Notes under the pieces: generated by a model
Told to the model about the DNA's origin: nothing
Seen by the model: the letters and a program-made list of their open reading frames with translations, nothing else
Databases searched by the model: none
Assembly: GCF_001522545.3 (NCBI RefSeq)
Contig: NC_031770.1
Coordinates: 13,319,115-13,383,114, forward strand
DNA from: Parus major
Taxonomy: Eukaryota; Chordata; Aves; Passeriformes; Paridae
DNA: 64,000 nucleotides
Reading direction: 5' to 3'
Shown here: positions 14,201-28,309 of the stretch, piece by piece
Numbering within the stretch: position 1 is the first letter of the stretch
How the letters are laid out: each line of letters starts with the position of its first letter
Made by a program: the position numbers and the translations under genes

Positions 14201-16871
14201 GTGTATTGAATGACAAGAAGTTCAGTAGCATTAAATATACAGTGGAATAGAAATGAAGATCATATCTGAATCTTTAATTTATACCAATAACTAGTGAAGA
14301 GGAAATGTAATACTAAAGTGCAAATAGAAATTCTAATTAAAAGTAGATTTGTGTCAGTGAAAATTTACTGTCTCTCACAAGGTAACTCTAGACTTAACAT
14401 AAGAAGAGAGGGGTTTCTCTCCTAACCTGATTTTAGCATTCTTGGAATTAAAGTTGCTTGTAGCATAAAGATTTTCCTCAGTCAGAGGGGAGAAGAGAAA
14501 ATCTTTATCAGCAGACAGTGAAATAATAAATTTTATGTTAATTTTTTCCTTTTCCAACTTCTAACCTTTAACAATAATTTGTTCTAAAGTTGTCCTAGCT
14601 GCAGTTTCACTGGATTTCTGTCTAGAAGAGAAGGAAAGATGTAGCTTTATCTAATCAATGGACTTGTTTCTTTACTTCAGTGAAAGCAAGTAGAGATCTC
14701 ATATTTTAAAGATGTTGCTCTTCATTGATCATAAATTTGTGAAAGCGTAATCCTGAAGGATTAACAGAGTTTGGGCTTTTACAGAGAATCAGGAATGGCA
14801 GTTCTTTTCCATGAGTGACATTTTTGTCAATAGTGCCCTCACCAGGTGGCCACAGGGCTGCTTTCACATATGCAGATGATAATGGTAGCTAAAGGGGTAA
14901 AATGGATGTTGTCTTCTCACAGGTAGAGCTTATTCTGATTTTTAAGACTATATTCCCTGAAGTTGCCTCACATATAGGAATATCTCTGCTGTTATGGGTC
15001 CATCCAATGATGCAAATGGGTTGCAAAAGGGAATTGGAGGTATTATGCTGTAAAATGTCTTATATGCTGCGCTTGAAGTCTAATATATGGCACATAAACC
15101 CTTCCTATGTCACCTTCAGTAAAAGAAAGTTTATTGAGGATGGAAAGGGTCTACCAACTTCCAAATTTGCCCTTGTTTACCTTTTAAATCCAATCTGTGT
15201 AGAGGAAGCTTAAATGAATATATGCATGGCAATTTTAAAAGATTATTTAATGTGTTGAAAGGCAATAAGAATCTCCTCTTAGAAACTGTAAATATAGAAT
15301 TTCCTGGTCAAAGGTATTTTCCCTGCTCTCCAGGTTTTGGGGAGATCCTGTTCCATATAATACCTGCAGGAGGAAAGAGGGGGGGCAACTTGAAGCTTTG
15401 TGAGGAAGAAAATGGGGAAACCATTCAGCATTGTTACTTTACTTCGTGGTGTTGGCTTTTTCTTCCTCAATCCTTGCTGCAGAAACAGTACATTATTACA
15501 GGCATTGTTACTACAAGCTGTTGGTCTTTAAGCTGTGACATTTAATCAGGCCTGGCAACATTCATTCACTTACTAGCTTAGCAGTCTGCCAAATTTGAAA
15601 TGATTAATGCTTTATAACTGGCTAGATATGGACTGCAGACAAAGGAATTCCCCACTTCCAGGGTTTTCTCTGATGAATTTATAAAGCTTTTTCTGAGGTA
15701 AATTTTAGAGCTATAAGAAAAAAAAAATACCCATAAACATAGACCAGAGTAGAAAGTTAGCTTTAACAGAGGGGTTTTAAAATGTGTAAATTTAATACTT
15801 AGTTTTTATACAAAGAATAAATTGTAGGTGTTTAAGACTATGTATTACTGGCATATAAATTGCAACAAAACCATTTTGAATAGTCCAAATGCACAATAAA
15901 TTTACAATTCAATGCGGCGCCCTTTGGATATGAGCACCAGACCTCCTGACTTTGATTATGCCTCTTCATATTTAGATCATGATCACAGAGTTAGTTTTAT
16001 GCAAACTCTTCTATTTCTGTGTGAATACTAGTGAAATAAATAATACTCATAATATTTATGTTTATTAGCAATTTGTGTGTGTAATGGTACAACAAATTTA
16101 TTAAAATACATGTTACTTTATATGTAAGTCTGAAATACATGTGCTTTACAGAAAACCTTGAAGTTGGTATTGGTACTGTGCTGTATGACCTAAAGTGGTG
16201 AATGCTTGGCTGAGGGAGTGAATCTCTTCAAAATGATCACATTTCACTCCAGCAAGAATTGAGGCTTTGATGCAGTTTATTTGTTGGTACTAGTTCTGCA
16301 GGCTGCCATGTACTAAAGATGATAATAGAAAAACATAAGCTCTGGTTATAAAGCACACTATCATATGTGTATCAGGGTTTTAATAGCAGGTGGATAGAGC
16401 TACATCATTCCAAATGGATGAAAAAGAGTGATCTCTCAAGACTAGGTAGATGTTCTCTAACAATCAATTGTTCACTTTCCACCACGTTGGTTTATTAAGG
16501 ATGGAACTGCTCCAAATCTATTTGTTAATTGCTGCTTTATTTTCTCTCTCTAGCAATTTGTTGTAATGGATTGTGGTTGCTTTTCCAACAGAGATGAGAA
16601 ACATTAGCAATAGAATTTTGTTCTTGTTCTGTAAGATGATTGTTTTTTGTAATTCCACAGATGTATTTACTGTAGTGAAAAAGCAAGTGCATAAATCAAT
16701 ACTTTGATACAGACTGGAAAGCTGCTTGTCCCATTTTATTCCATTGCTCAGCATTTTCTTTCACAGGAATGTGATACTATAAAATGAAATCTTTCTGTGT
16801 CTATTAGTGCTTGTACAATGCCTTTCAGTTTAAATGTGAAATAGGTTCTTGGATAGAGTTTGTCACCCATG

Positions 16872-16934
16872 AAAAACAAAAAACAAACAAAAAAACTAAA
16901 CAAAAACCTAACAACAAAAACCAAACCCCAAAAC
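16872..16934. repeat. A-rich CAAA low-complexity tract
   Basis: Irregular CAAA, CAAAA and ACAAC units, ending accaaaccccaaaac. Low complexity with no coding meaning. Confidence 0.9.
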
Positions 16935-17985
16935 TTTTCTTAAAGAAGCACTGTATCCATTTGGTCTTTGGGATGCAGGCCCTTGCAGCATTTGGTATAC
17001 TTTAGCATCAAGTAGTTTTCACTGTTTCCTGCTTTTATTGTGTCGAGTCACATGCAGGAATCTGGAAGACTTCAGAAAGTCTGAATTGAAGGAAGCTGTG
17101 TTTTCAAAGAGTGTTTCTGTTCAAATTTTTAGAAAGCAGGACAGCTTTCACACTTACACTGGTTGATTTACATTGCCAGTGTTAGAATCCAGCATTAGCA
17201 GGAGTGAATCCTTGGCAAGAAAATTTGGTTGCTGGCTGGGAGACTGAGATTTAGTAGAGGATGGGCAAAAAGCTTCTATGGATATATGCCCAGGAATTAA
17301 TTGTTATCAATAAAAGTTGTAATCTGATATATCATTCATGTGCCTCCCATTAGAATCAATTGCATTATTTGCATTATTTCTGTAAGGCACTGCTTGATCT
17401 TAATTGGGGCTGTCCCTGACACCACTCTAAACATGGAGATGCTTCCATTGATTTCCACAGCTCAAAACCAAAGCTGCCTTCAACACATTACAACTGAAGA
17501 TCATCTCAGTAATTAAGAAGGGAGAGCACTTTCTCCTTTTAGGTCAATAAACAAGGTGCTCATGTTTAAGGAGACATTATGGTCATGAGGAATATGAAAC
17601 ATACCTATCTGAATACTATTCTTGAAATTTCCACATGTAAGTGTCAAGCTGGTTTGCAAAGCCCATGAAGCCTTTGTATGCCTTTGGAGAATGTTGGATG
17701 GAGCCCATTTCCTGACCTGTGGCTTCATAACACATGATTCTCTATGGCTTCTTCTCTCCTGGTACCTACAGAGTATCATAAGGATAATTCCAGGTTGAAA
17801 AATGCTGTGAAATCCTTGGATGGCTGAAGCCAACCACATATGTTATGAAGCTGTGGATTATCTTGTTACTGGCAGAAAATGCACAGGGCTTGAGCAGGCA
17901 ACAGTGATTTATTCAGCTAACACTAAGCAAGTGCATTGACTTCTGTAGCTATGTTGACCCCTTTATATCCAGAATGAAGTAGAAT

Positions 17986-18020
17986 CTTGATACTCATAGT
18001 CTTGACACTCATAGTCTTGA
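17986..18020. repeat. 15-base tandem duplication
   Basis: The unit cttgatactcatagt is followed directly by cttgacactcatagt, one base different, and then cttga. Small local duplication. Confidence 0.93.
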
Positions 18021-20369
18021 AGATTGTCCCTATTCTGTAATCTCCTATTAATCGAAACTGTCACAGCTTTCAAGGAACACTGATAATCTAATGTGGCTTC
18101 CTGTAGAAAATAGGTCATTGGGTTTAGCTGAACTAATTTTTCTCAAATACCGTAGCCATTGTACTGTTTTCACTGTCCCACATTTTATTTATATATATAT
18201 AGTAATATAGAATCTACCACATCTCACAGGAAATGTTTCCTGTAGTGAAATGGTCTTTCTGTTGTAAATATGTGTCTTCATACCTGAATTGATCTATTTT
18301 CATTATATTTTCCTTTGTATTTGGGCCCTGCGTTGCCTACCTTATTTCCCTGCCACATATATGTACTTTTGTGCTGTGACAGTTTTCCACCTCATTGTTA
18401 ACTCAATCATTTTGAATCCTTTGTCTTTTTATTGTGGACTATATTTTTCAGTCTTATGGTCACTCTTGCTAATCTTCTCTGTACCTTCTCTAACTTTTCT
18501 CATCCTTCATTGTCACAATTTTTTTTTTCATTTTAGCATCCTTCTTCTGTGCAGATTCCACAATGAAATGTTAATGTTTAGTTAATAATCCACCAGGAGC
18601 ATACAAAATTTTTTCAGAGGTATTTAGACAATTCAGGTTCCTTTTAAATTAGAAAGCTTCAATTGCTATTCAAAATGTATCTGTGTTTCCTGAAGAGTGA
18701 TCTGAAAAATGCTAATATAAAAACAAGTAGAATTTGGGTGCATTATGCAGATTTTAACTACTGGCTTTTAAGTATGCACATTCAAAGTTCAGCTGTTTCA
18801 CCTTCGTAGTTTTTTTCCTGCATCTCCTAGGTCAATTAATAGATTTTCACCTAATTATCCCTGATTTCCAGGCTGATGTAATTGCCAGTAACTTCTGCTG
18901 ACCTTAGTAGGAGCTATATCAAGACTTTCCTATGGAAAATCTTAGACTGATGCTTTGAAAAAAAATTCTCAGACTCAAAAAAAATCTCAGTGTCTTTAGT
19001 CTAATTATGATCAGACATAATCATGTCTGTACTGAATGACATTTATTAATAATGATTTTATGGAGCTTTAATATCTTTCAGGCTAAGAGGAGTAACTAAA
19101 GTAATATAAATTAATAATATGAAAATATGTGAGAACATGTGTTACTTGCTTTCTGAAATCACATCCTGTGGGGCTTGTCATGTGGTGTTTGAAGTAGCTA
19201 AGAAATACTGAAAAGGAAATGTTGCTTAAAATAGGTAACTTGACCATTCACTGTCACAGTAAAAGTGAGAAAAAGATCCGTGAAACTCCTGTGCTGTACA
19301 TACAGAAAACGTCCAGAAAGAGCAAGTGAGTTTGCTATGAAAGTGTATTTGGAATCCATTAGTGGGTTCAGATGAACTTAATGAGGTAATTTTTTTAATA
19401 GACATCGGTATAGATTACTGTAACATAATTTGTATAGGAGAAACGGAAATGGAACAAGTAAATGGGTTGCCATAATATTTAAAAATACTTACTGTGCTAG
19501 GAAACTGCTGAATAATTTTCCTGTGAAGAAATATAAACAAAGCAAAACAAACATTAGGCATATTTCAAGTGGTGCTGAAGAAATTCTGTCTCTTCTGAAG
19601 ATACTCCATATAAATGGATACTCATGGGAGATTTTTAACTACCTGCATCTCTGTTGAGTAGCACTTTCAGCAAATTAGCAAGGAAATTCATAAATTACAG
19701 AGTAGTCAGACTCGCTGAATGGAAAGTAGGGGATCCCAAAAGAGACATCCTGAGTCCATTTCTTGCTGACATGAAAGTGAATGAAAATGGGGAAAATTGG
19801 AGGACTATATCATTAGTGACCAAAAAGTGAGTTTATGTCAGAAAGAAATGCAATTTACTGATTAATTTAAGGCTGTAATATCAGGAGGAACAGAAAATAA
19901 TCACAGTGAATAAAGAACAGTGAAAAATCCTGGAGCATCAGTGTATTTTGCTAGAATGATTAAGAACACAGGGTGTTTTTCTTCAAGTTTTAAAAAAGAG
20001 TTTGATTTAGAAGTAAGTGAACTTTTGGAATTCTTCAGTTCTGCTGAAAGGATTTTATAAGAAAGGCCAGTATTTATAGCGGCTTTAATGGGGAAGATGA
20101 AATTGAGAATTAGATCATGTGTCAAGAATTGTAAGTCTCCAAAACTCACTGTGGTTATAAGTACTTGGAAGGTGAAGTCAAATATTACAGTTATGAATGG
20201 GGGAGTAACACAAATATGAAGTGTTCAGAACAGCTTTTACAGGGATAATTAGCAAATGCTTTATAAGTTTGTATGAAGAACTCTTTATGAACCTGGATGA
20301 AGTGGATAAGGATATCCTGAAGTCCTGTACCCATTTTGTGTCTGCAAAATTAAAAATATATGTAGAAAG

Positions 20370-20787
20370 ACCAGAGAGCATCCCAAGAAGTGCCACAAAG
20401 ATGAGAAGAAAAGCTGGATGATTTGCCCAATGAAGAAAGACTGAAGCAGTGTAGGGTCTTTTCTCCCTGGGGAAGACTTGGGGGAACTTCATCACAGCAT
20501 TCCAGTACTTAAAGGGCAGCTACAAACAGGAGTGAAGCTTTTTCTTCATGGTGACCAACACGGAGAAGACAAGGAGCAACAGGTGCTCAATGTGCCAGAA
20601 GACATTTGATATTAAATAATAAACGTGGTAAAATGAGATCAGTCACTGGAACAACCTTCCCAGAAACATTGTGGAGTCCCCCCTGCTGGCAGTTTTCATG
20701 ATGCCATTGGACAGGGTGCTGGGCAATCTTCGACTCCCTCTCCCATAAGAGGTTAGACCAGCTGGTCTGAGGTCCCTTCCAACCTGG
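20370..20787 (+). repeat. CR1 LINE 3' portion, diverged
   Basis: The order of recognisable CR1 3'-end blocks is kept: a segment like agagcatcccaagaagtgcc with ccacaaagatgag, then ctgaagcagtgtagggtctt, ttccagtacttaaagggcag, cactggaacaaccttccca, and the closing gaggtcccttccaacctgg. These follow the avian CR1 consensus in the forward direction. Several internal stretches are substituted or missing, so it is an old copy. A 66-codon open frame at its left edge is incidental. The left boundary is uncertain, since 20280-20370 may also belong to it. CR1 elements lack a poly-A tail and are usually cut short at the 5' end, as here. Confidence 0.85.
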
Positions 20788-23765
20788 ACTTTCAATGGAA
20801 AGAAGATTGGAGAAAATCTAGGAGAAAATGTTGATGATCATAAAGACATTTGAATTTGTCAATTAACTGTGTCATTATAGACTATGGTCTCTGATGTGAA
20901 AGGTGAAGGGTGTTTGGCTGAGCTTGAATATCTGATGCAGTTAAGAGGCATTAGAGAAGAAAGGAGAGAGAAAACAACAAAGATAATTTTCCTATCATAA
21001 AGTATCTGTTCTGAAGCACTTGAAATGCAAAGGAAAGATCACTATCCAAGGTATTTTGATTATACAGTTTTTTTTGTTAATACAATCTGTTTATTAGTAA
21101 CTATTTGTGGTTGGGACCAGGTATCCAAAATGATTATAAATGAGGGTTGGGGTTTTTTTCCCCTGTATGTAAAAATACCTAGCTGCTTGCATTCCTTAAT
21201 TGGAATATTTGGATCCATAAGACTTTTTGATGATGTAAAAGCAGTGAACATTTGCTCACAGAAAACTCTGATGGGGAAAGGAGTTTTCTGGGCTGATTTT
21301 GTTCAGCAACAGCAAATATTAATTTCTCTGACAGTTATTTGGAATGTGTAAAGCCATACAGCACTCCAAGGAAGACCAACAGCATTCAGGCACAGAAATT
21401 GATATGCTGAGGGAAAAGATCTAGTTGTTTTTTTTTCCTGAACAATAACTACAAATATTTGAAGAGTGTAAATGCTAAAACACAAAAGCACAAGGGGAGT
21501 AATACGATGGGATTACTAAAGTGAAAATTTAGATTGGATGAATATTAGGAAAAGATGATTGACAGTGAGAATAGATTATGTAGTGGAGCACATTCCCAAA
21601 GGTACTGGTAAAAGCTCTGTATCAGTCTTTGCTGAGATACTTCAGAGTAGATTGTATAAAGAAGCAAAAGCTATTCTGCAGGGAAGCATGCTGTTCTTGG
21701 AGAGCTGTGCTGGAGGACTTAATAGATTTGCTACAAATCATTTCTGTGAATAGTTTAGAGATATGTTATGGATTTTTTTTCTCATTGTAAGTAGTTCTAT
21801 AATGTTTCCCACTCACCCTACTCAGTAGATCATAGTGAGCTGGTGTTCATCACAGACTTAGTAAGTCAATATCCTATAACAATATTTTATATACCTTATT
21901 CATTATCCTTTCTTGAGATAAAATGTTTTCAAGAGAAGGAAATCAGAAAGTGTGAAAAATGTAGTGTGTTTGTGTTCTGGCACAGGGAGTGTGTGAGGAG
22001 GGAGTTTTGGGAGCTTACAGACCCAGTGATATGATTTCACTGTGAGCTGAGTTTCATTCTTTCTCCCTAGTATTTTTCTTCCTACATTTCTAAAACTCTA
22101 ACTTTTCTGGGTACTAGTATTATCTTAAAAGTATATAGCTTGGAAGGATAGAAAGGAAATGATTACAGAAGGTGTTAGTATACTTCCTTAAAAGACCTTC
22201 AGAAACAACCTTCAGAAAGAGCACTTTGTCTCCCAGTTGTGACAATATTTCTTCAAGGACTCGTGGGTGCTTTCCATAGGCACAAACTGGATGGAATCGT
22301 TGGAGACTGGGGGTGCAGAGGCACAGAGAAGTGGGTCACCACAGGGACTTTTCAAGCATTTCAGTGATTAATTCCTCTCTTTTACCCTTTGAAACACCAG
22401 TGGGAAGGACACTCATTTGATACTGAATAGCCCTCGGTGTGCACAAACTTTTGGTGTCAGTCTCCTGCTGTGGAGGCTGGAAGTGGTGTGCATTGAGTTA
22501 TCAGCTTCATATTATTCCTTTCCACTTTCAAGAGATATCTAAGAGGAAGAAATAAAAGGTACTCATGAACTTTTGGTCCCCTTGATGTGGACTTGAGCTA
22601 CATCACTGGTCAATCAGATTGTGCCTGTTTTTTCCACGTCCTTTTCCTCACTCTTTTTACTCTGCCTATGCCAGACTTGAAAATAACTGAGCTTCCTGAA
22701 CCTCTAGCTGGGACGCTTAAAATAATTACCATAAGGAACAACATGTTCCTTTTCATTAATGCGTCTCTTATGGAGAGTGCTTATTTTGTGCTCCAAAGAT
22801 GGAAAAAGAAATTTTTGTCTTCCTCCTTTCTCGTTCCATTTTCCCAGTGTGCATATGTTTTTCAGATGATACAAGGTGCAGGTCAGCTACTGCTTTGTTC
22901 ATAAATATTCAATGCCATATAGATGGGGGGAAAAAAATAAGTGACAGGTTAGTATGAATTAAATATTCAACACAACTCAGCAACATCAGGATTAAAAATT
23001 GAAATATGCAAGATACAGGAAAAGCTGTTCCAAGAAAATGTTAGAAAAGAAAATACTTCTTTATATTTCATCTGTCACTATATTTGGGGGAAAAAGCCAG
23101 AATATTTTGCTCTGTGTGAGATAAGGCAAATGAAAAAGATTGCAAAGCACAGACTGGATTTCAAGAGCCAGCCAATAAACTGACAAAAGTATCTGGAACC
23201 TGTCAGGAAGATTTTGATGAGTCTTGCTTCTCCAGAATCATAGAACAGAAATTCTCAATATGTCATTTTCCTGGACATTGTGAGGCTTCAAACCTTGTTT
23301 GAGAATGATGTTTTGATGTTTGCTGCCCATATTTTCCACTTCTTCAATCAAGATTCTCTTTCCCTTACTGGAAATGCTAATCTTTTTTAAGGTCATTTAA
23401 TCCAAAAACATAGAAAGTAGGTGGACTATGTTCCTGTGATTTCTTGCACATTAACTAGGGATATATTGTATTAATAGAGATTTGATAATGTGTTATACTA
23501 AAAGAAAAGATCATAAAATTCAGTGAAAACATAATACTGTAATGTATAATCAAAGTCCAGAATTGGCTGGTAAAATCTACAAGCATGAGCACCTAGACAT
23601 CAGCTTCCTGGTCCAACCTTTGCTCACAAAATATTTACCACAGCTTTTATGATACTTACTTCTGTCTGTCAAATCTGTCAGGAGTTGTCAGGTTTGTTCT
23701 GTGCTTTTTCAGATGAAGCTCAGCTTTTAGGGACACTCACAAACACAATTGAGTATGAGGAAATG

Positions 23766-24012
23766 TCATGAAACTGAGTCAGGGGAGTTTTAGGTTGAGT
23801 ATTAGGAGAAGGTTTTTCACCCAGAGGGTGGTTGAGCACTGGAACAGGCTCCCCAGGGCAGTGGTCACAGCACCAAGCCTGACAGAGTTGAAGAAGCATT
23901 TTAACAACAATCTCAGGCACTTGGTGTGATCCTTGGGGTGTTCTGTGCAAGGCCAGGAGCTGACCTCGGTGCTCCTGATGGGGACCCTTCACACTCCCCA
24001 TATTCTATGATC
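23766..24012 (+). repeat. CR1 LINE 3' end
   Basis: It matches the CR1 tail from aaactgagtcaggggagttt through attaggagaaggtttttcac, cactggaacaggctcccca, acaatctcaggcacttggtg and gtgatccttggggtgttctg, to a terminal attctatgatc. The final ATTCTATGAT-like motif is the characteristic CR1 3' terminus, seen once here instead of as repeats. It is better preserved than the copy at 20370-20787 and of a different subfamily, with the caca...gtgtgatccttggggtg tail. The short open frames on both strands over it are by-products of the repeat. Confidence 0.93.
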
Positions 24013-25060
24013 TTTCCTAATAAGACAGGAATCAGGTCATTTGTTTCTGTTTGTTCTGTTACTTTTGGGGCTTTTTTAAATATAAAATCTATACTGTTAC
24101 AGAGGAAAAAGACCCCACAAAAAGAATTTTCTCTTTCCAAGACTTAGTCCAAGGAATTTCATATGTGAAAAAGCTACTGAGGACTGGGATGCTTCTTTGC
24201 CATTTAGACGATGCATATTTTCCAAGTTTTAACTGGACAGCTTGAAAGCAATAATGATACAAGAATTATTTCTTTACTTTCAGATAGCAAAGATTAAATA
24301 TATGCTTTAAAACATTTTAATGAACAAGATTTGTAGGAATATAAAAATACGTATGTGCTTATTGAGCCAATCCCGGTATCATCTAATTGTCAAATTAAAA
24401 ATACAGGTCTTTAACTTTCTTACAATTGTTTCAATATATTTAGCTGAAAGCTAGGTTGTTATTTCCAACAGTTTTTCCTAAAACACATTTAGCATACATT
24501 TAATAAGACTCAAAATGGTTTTAAAAACATCTAAACTAGTTGCTAAGTCAATTACCTAAATATTTTTGTGTTCTAGTATGCTCAAAAGAGCACATTCTTT
24601 CATTCAAAAGTCCATAGTAATTTTTTCATGTATTTGCAATTCTAGATGTGTATCCAGTCTAAAAAGTGCTTATTTTGATATTCAACTGAGAATTGTAGCT
24701 TGTACAAATTTGTTATTTCTTTAGTTGCATGTACAGTTCAGATATCTTCAAACTTGCAAATTATAAGGTTATGCCTAGGAAGAGAACTATAAAATAAATT
24801 GAAAATTCAGTGAGCTGACTTATGGTTAAAAGCCTAAGTATTTTGAATCAGCTGTAAACGTGCAAACAAAATACCCAGTACATCTGACACCTTAAAATTT
24901 TGTAGAAATCCTTCTCATGTATCTGTGTTTGGGGGTTCCATTATTATCAGTTTCAAGAACTGATATGCTGATGGAATCAAGCTGGTGAGAAAACCTCTCA
25001 TGAGTCATATTTCAGATAAAAAAATATAACAGAGATGAGCAGGAACACACATTTTTGCGG

Positions 25061-25100
25061 TTTTTTTTCTTTTCTTTTCTTTTCTTTTTTTGTTTTTTCT
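25061..25100. repeat. TTTTC-type pyrimidine repeat
   Basis: T-rich tract with four consecutive TTTTC-like units, followed by tgttttttctctcag. It resembles a pyrimidine tract plus acceptor, but no exon follows that I can recognise. Confidence 0.9.
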
Positions 25101-27387
25101 CTCAGACCAAAGGTATAAATGAAAAAGGCATGGTACATTAAGATGTGTTGGAAATTGGTCTCAGTTTAGGGGTGATACAGTTCATCATAATGGAGATGAA
25201 AAAGGCTTTTCATAACTTCATAACTGAATTGGAGATTGCAAAGGCCAAACTTAAGTAAGCAATGCATAAGAGCAGATACTCCAAGTTGAAATAAATCACA
25301 TTAATCATCATGCCGACCTTTCTTTTTGTACAGGCTCAGAGGAAGTTGTTAGAAAACATAAGACTTTTCATGTTTGTCATTTCTGTGAGACAGATTTAGA
25401 AATAATGTGAATTACAGCAAAAATCATGCCTCGAGACTGCTGTATCTGTTGAGTCAGATTATTAATATCAAAAGCTCTTAGAAATTTGAGTTACTAAGCT
25501 TGTATTTTGAGTGTACATTGCCATACTCAGCTAGGGGCCAGGTTACACAAGATCAAATTATTAACATTACAATTTCTGAGAGCACCCGGCTTCCTGTCAT
25601 CCTCCTGGTATTTTTCGTCTTTGTGAAGCACCTTTTGTGTCTGAAAGCCAAACACTCTCAAAGACTCGATGGGTCTGACTCCAGACCAAGCCCTCCCTGT
25701 TTCTCCTGACATCACACAGGTACAGACAGCAGGATTTGGTCACATGCCCTGATATATATTATGATTAATATCTTATACAATTATTTTTCAGAGTATTTTT
25801 ATTTGTGTTTACTAAATATTGTATTCATATCCATTTTTCAGTCAGAATGGGTCTATTCATTTATTTTCTGTTGAAAGGTAAATACTTTTTTCCTTGTGGG
25901 AACAATAGTCATAAGGCCGATACTGCATTGAGTTTTGCCTTCTTATCTCTTATTTACTCCTGAATTAAAGTTTCTATTAGACATCATCAACTGCTTGCTA
26001 AATAATCCTGAATTAGCCTTTAAATAGAGGTTTTCTCACAATCATTAAATAGTACAAGCCACTTCAGAAAGAACTAAGGCACCACTACAGAGAGCAGAAT
26101 CTTGAAAGTAATGTTGTCAAACTTTTCCAAAGAAAATGAATGCAACAACTCTTTGAATAATCTTGTATTGTTTTGTGAAATGGAGTTCTACTGAGATAAA
26201 CACAAGCAATAGTTACTACCATAGATACCTTAATTCTTTATTTAGGTTTCATGTATACCTTTATTAATTTTTTTTATATATGTGTAATTTAGTGCATGCC
26301 ATGTGTAGTCCCAAGGAAGTATTTTAGTGAACATAGAAAATCATTTTTTCCTGACACTTTTGTCCAAGAAAATGCCTATTTTCCTCCCACTTTTCTGAAG
26401 TGGAATTTGAAAACATTTCAAAATATGTTTTATATTTAAAGTAGCTTCATGTTGAAGCTATTGTTTATTTGAAATAAATAAAAAAAAAGAATCCAAAACA
26501 CCTAATGGTGAAAACAAATGACAGAACGTTGCTGAGACACTCAGTTGATGTACCCAAAGACACAGGGAAGTAATAAATGCTTAATTGCACTGTCTACCCT
26601 TTACTCAGGTTTAGTTCTCTTCAGAGCTATTTAAAAAAACTCAGAACACTGTGAGGAGTGTTTATTTTGACAGACACATTTACATAATCAAAAATATTGT
26701 GCAGAAGAATATACTTTTAAAAGTTCAAAATTGTGTTAAATTGCAATAAACTGCAATACCTTCTGTAAAGGTATTTGTTGGCTGTTCATTTTACATGGCA
26801 AGCTGCTCTTCTGGAATGTTCTTAGATGAACGCTCTTGTAGTATTATATGCTTTTTTTTCTGATTATCTCTCAGAAAAATTGATGTGGCTTGAGGCTGAG
26901 GCTAAGCTCAGTACCAAACTAAAGGTAAATTTTGTTGTCCATTCCTTTAACATTAAGCTTACCCCAAAGTCTCCGATTTAGAGGTCATCAAGCAGAATCA
27001 GCCCCTTTAAACACCATACTCTGTTGCATTCTCTCACTGCAATGAGATGACATGTCTTGAAAATCAAATAACACATCCCTCTTCCTTATCATTACAGTGG
27101 TAATTAATTTTAATTAGTTCAAGCAGTCTACTTTGGAGAACAGCTATAACCTCTATAAAACTTATTAACATAAAGCTGACCCATAGGTAGACTGTGCTTA
27201 GAGATGGCTTTAAATAGAAAAACAATGCCTTGGAAATATCCCATTAATTAATAATTTTCTTGAAAATTTCTATATCCTTTTAGTCACATATATTGTAGAC
27301 TGTACAGATCGGTTTTTTGATGTTGGAAGAGCCCTGCTTTTCCTTTTGCTTCTCTGCATGAGTGCTCTTTCTACATTTGCCATTTCA

Positions 27388-27479
27388 GAAAATATATAGA
27401 AAATAAATATAGAAAATATGGAAAATATGGAAAATATAGAAAATATAGAAAATAGAGAAAATATAGAAATATAGAAAAG
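27388..27479. repeat. Minisatellite of GAAAATATAG-like units
   Basis: About nine imperfect copies of a 9- to 10-base unit (gaaaatatag, gaaaatatgg) run in tandem. The minus-strand frame through it gives a repetitive Phe-Ser-Ile peptide that has no coding meaning. Confidence 0.95.
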
Positions 27480-28035
27480 GAACATGAGCACAGAACTGAG
27501 TGCAAAAGAAACCAATGGCAGCAGCCTCGAGCTGTTCCTTTCTGTCACTGTGAGGGAAAAGCTGCTTCTGAGCAACCTGTGGTGATTTGATACCTTTGTG
27601 TTGCAATTACAGTAATAACCTCGAATGCAAAAGTACTTCAGAAAACTTATCTTCCAATTGTCATAGCTATCTGAGAAGACAAAGATTGTTTCAAAACACC
27701 GATGTGGAGAGTTGCTCATGTTGCAGTACCGGAAAGCTAAAAGGATACATTAAAAGGATTATAAGGATTCAAAAGAAATTGCAGGTGAAGGTAGGGAAGG
27801 ATTTTCCTGGATGTCTTCCAGGAATGTGCCCAGTATAGTTAATGGGTAGGAATTTGATTTTCATTTTTATTTTTAAACTATTTAGCCTATCTTAGTAGAG
27901 CAGAATTTAGCCGACGACTGCATAAATTATTGCTAAATTAATATCGCACAAGATCAGAGAGGTGCTAAGCTGAGGGGGAAGAACTGGAGAAGCAAAGTTT
28001 CTACAGCTTGTCAATTAGTAGCCAACTTCACCCAG

Positions 28036-28309
28036 CCAATAGTCAGCCAACAGAGCTGAGAAGGAATGAGGTTTCTAAATGGAGGCCAGCCAAAAGTTCA
28101 TAAAAGAGAGCCATTTTCCCCTTGGTGGAACAGAAGGCTCTTTCAAACCAGGCATTGGGAAATGGAGATGAGTCCAAACCGGAGAGCAGCTAAAAACACC
28201 CAGAGCTAAGAGCCAGCTATTCAGCTGGAGACTGGAGTAACCTATACAGGTGAGAGAGAAGAGGAAGGAAAAGCCAGTTGGGTGTTTATTATCCTGGAGA
28301 AATAATAAA
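28036..28309 (+). promoter_or_regulatory. Promoter-like block with possible first exon (candidate)
   Basis: In forward order there is a CCAAT at 28036-28040, a CCAAC at 28047-28051, a TATA-like cataaaagag at 28099-28108, a purine-rich stretch, a consensus 5' splice site cag|gtgaga with the boundary at 28249/28250, and AATAAA at 28304-28309. Spacing of the CCAAT and TATA-like boxes (about 60 bases) is plausible for an RNA polymerase II promoter or the U3/R part of an LTR. No coding exon is attached. Short motifs like these occur by chance, so this is only a candidate. Confidence 0.25.

Noticed and set aside
15010..15045. MGCKRE in a forward frame, resembling the MGCLKE that ends the LNS2 exon preceding 36934
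   Set aside because: No other residue of that exon is present around it and no donor follows at the right phase.
25061..25106. Pyrimidine tract ending ctctcag that looks like a 3' splice acceptor
   Set aside because: No neurexin sequence follows, and the tract is explained by a TTTTC simple repeat.
27270..27719. 149-codon minus-strand frame
   Set aside because: Its middle is the GAAAATATAG minisatellite translated as repeated Phe-Ser-Ile; no stable coding sequence on either side.
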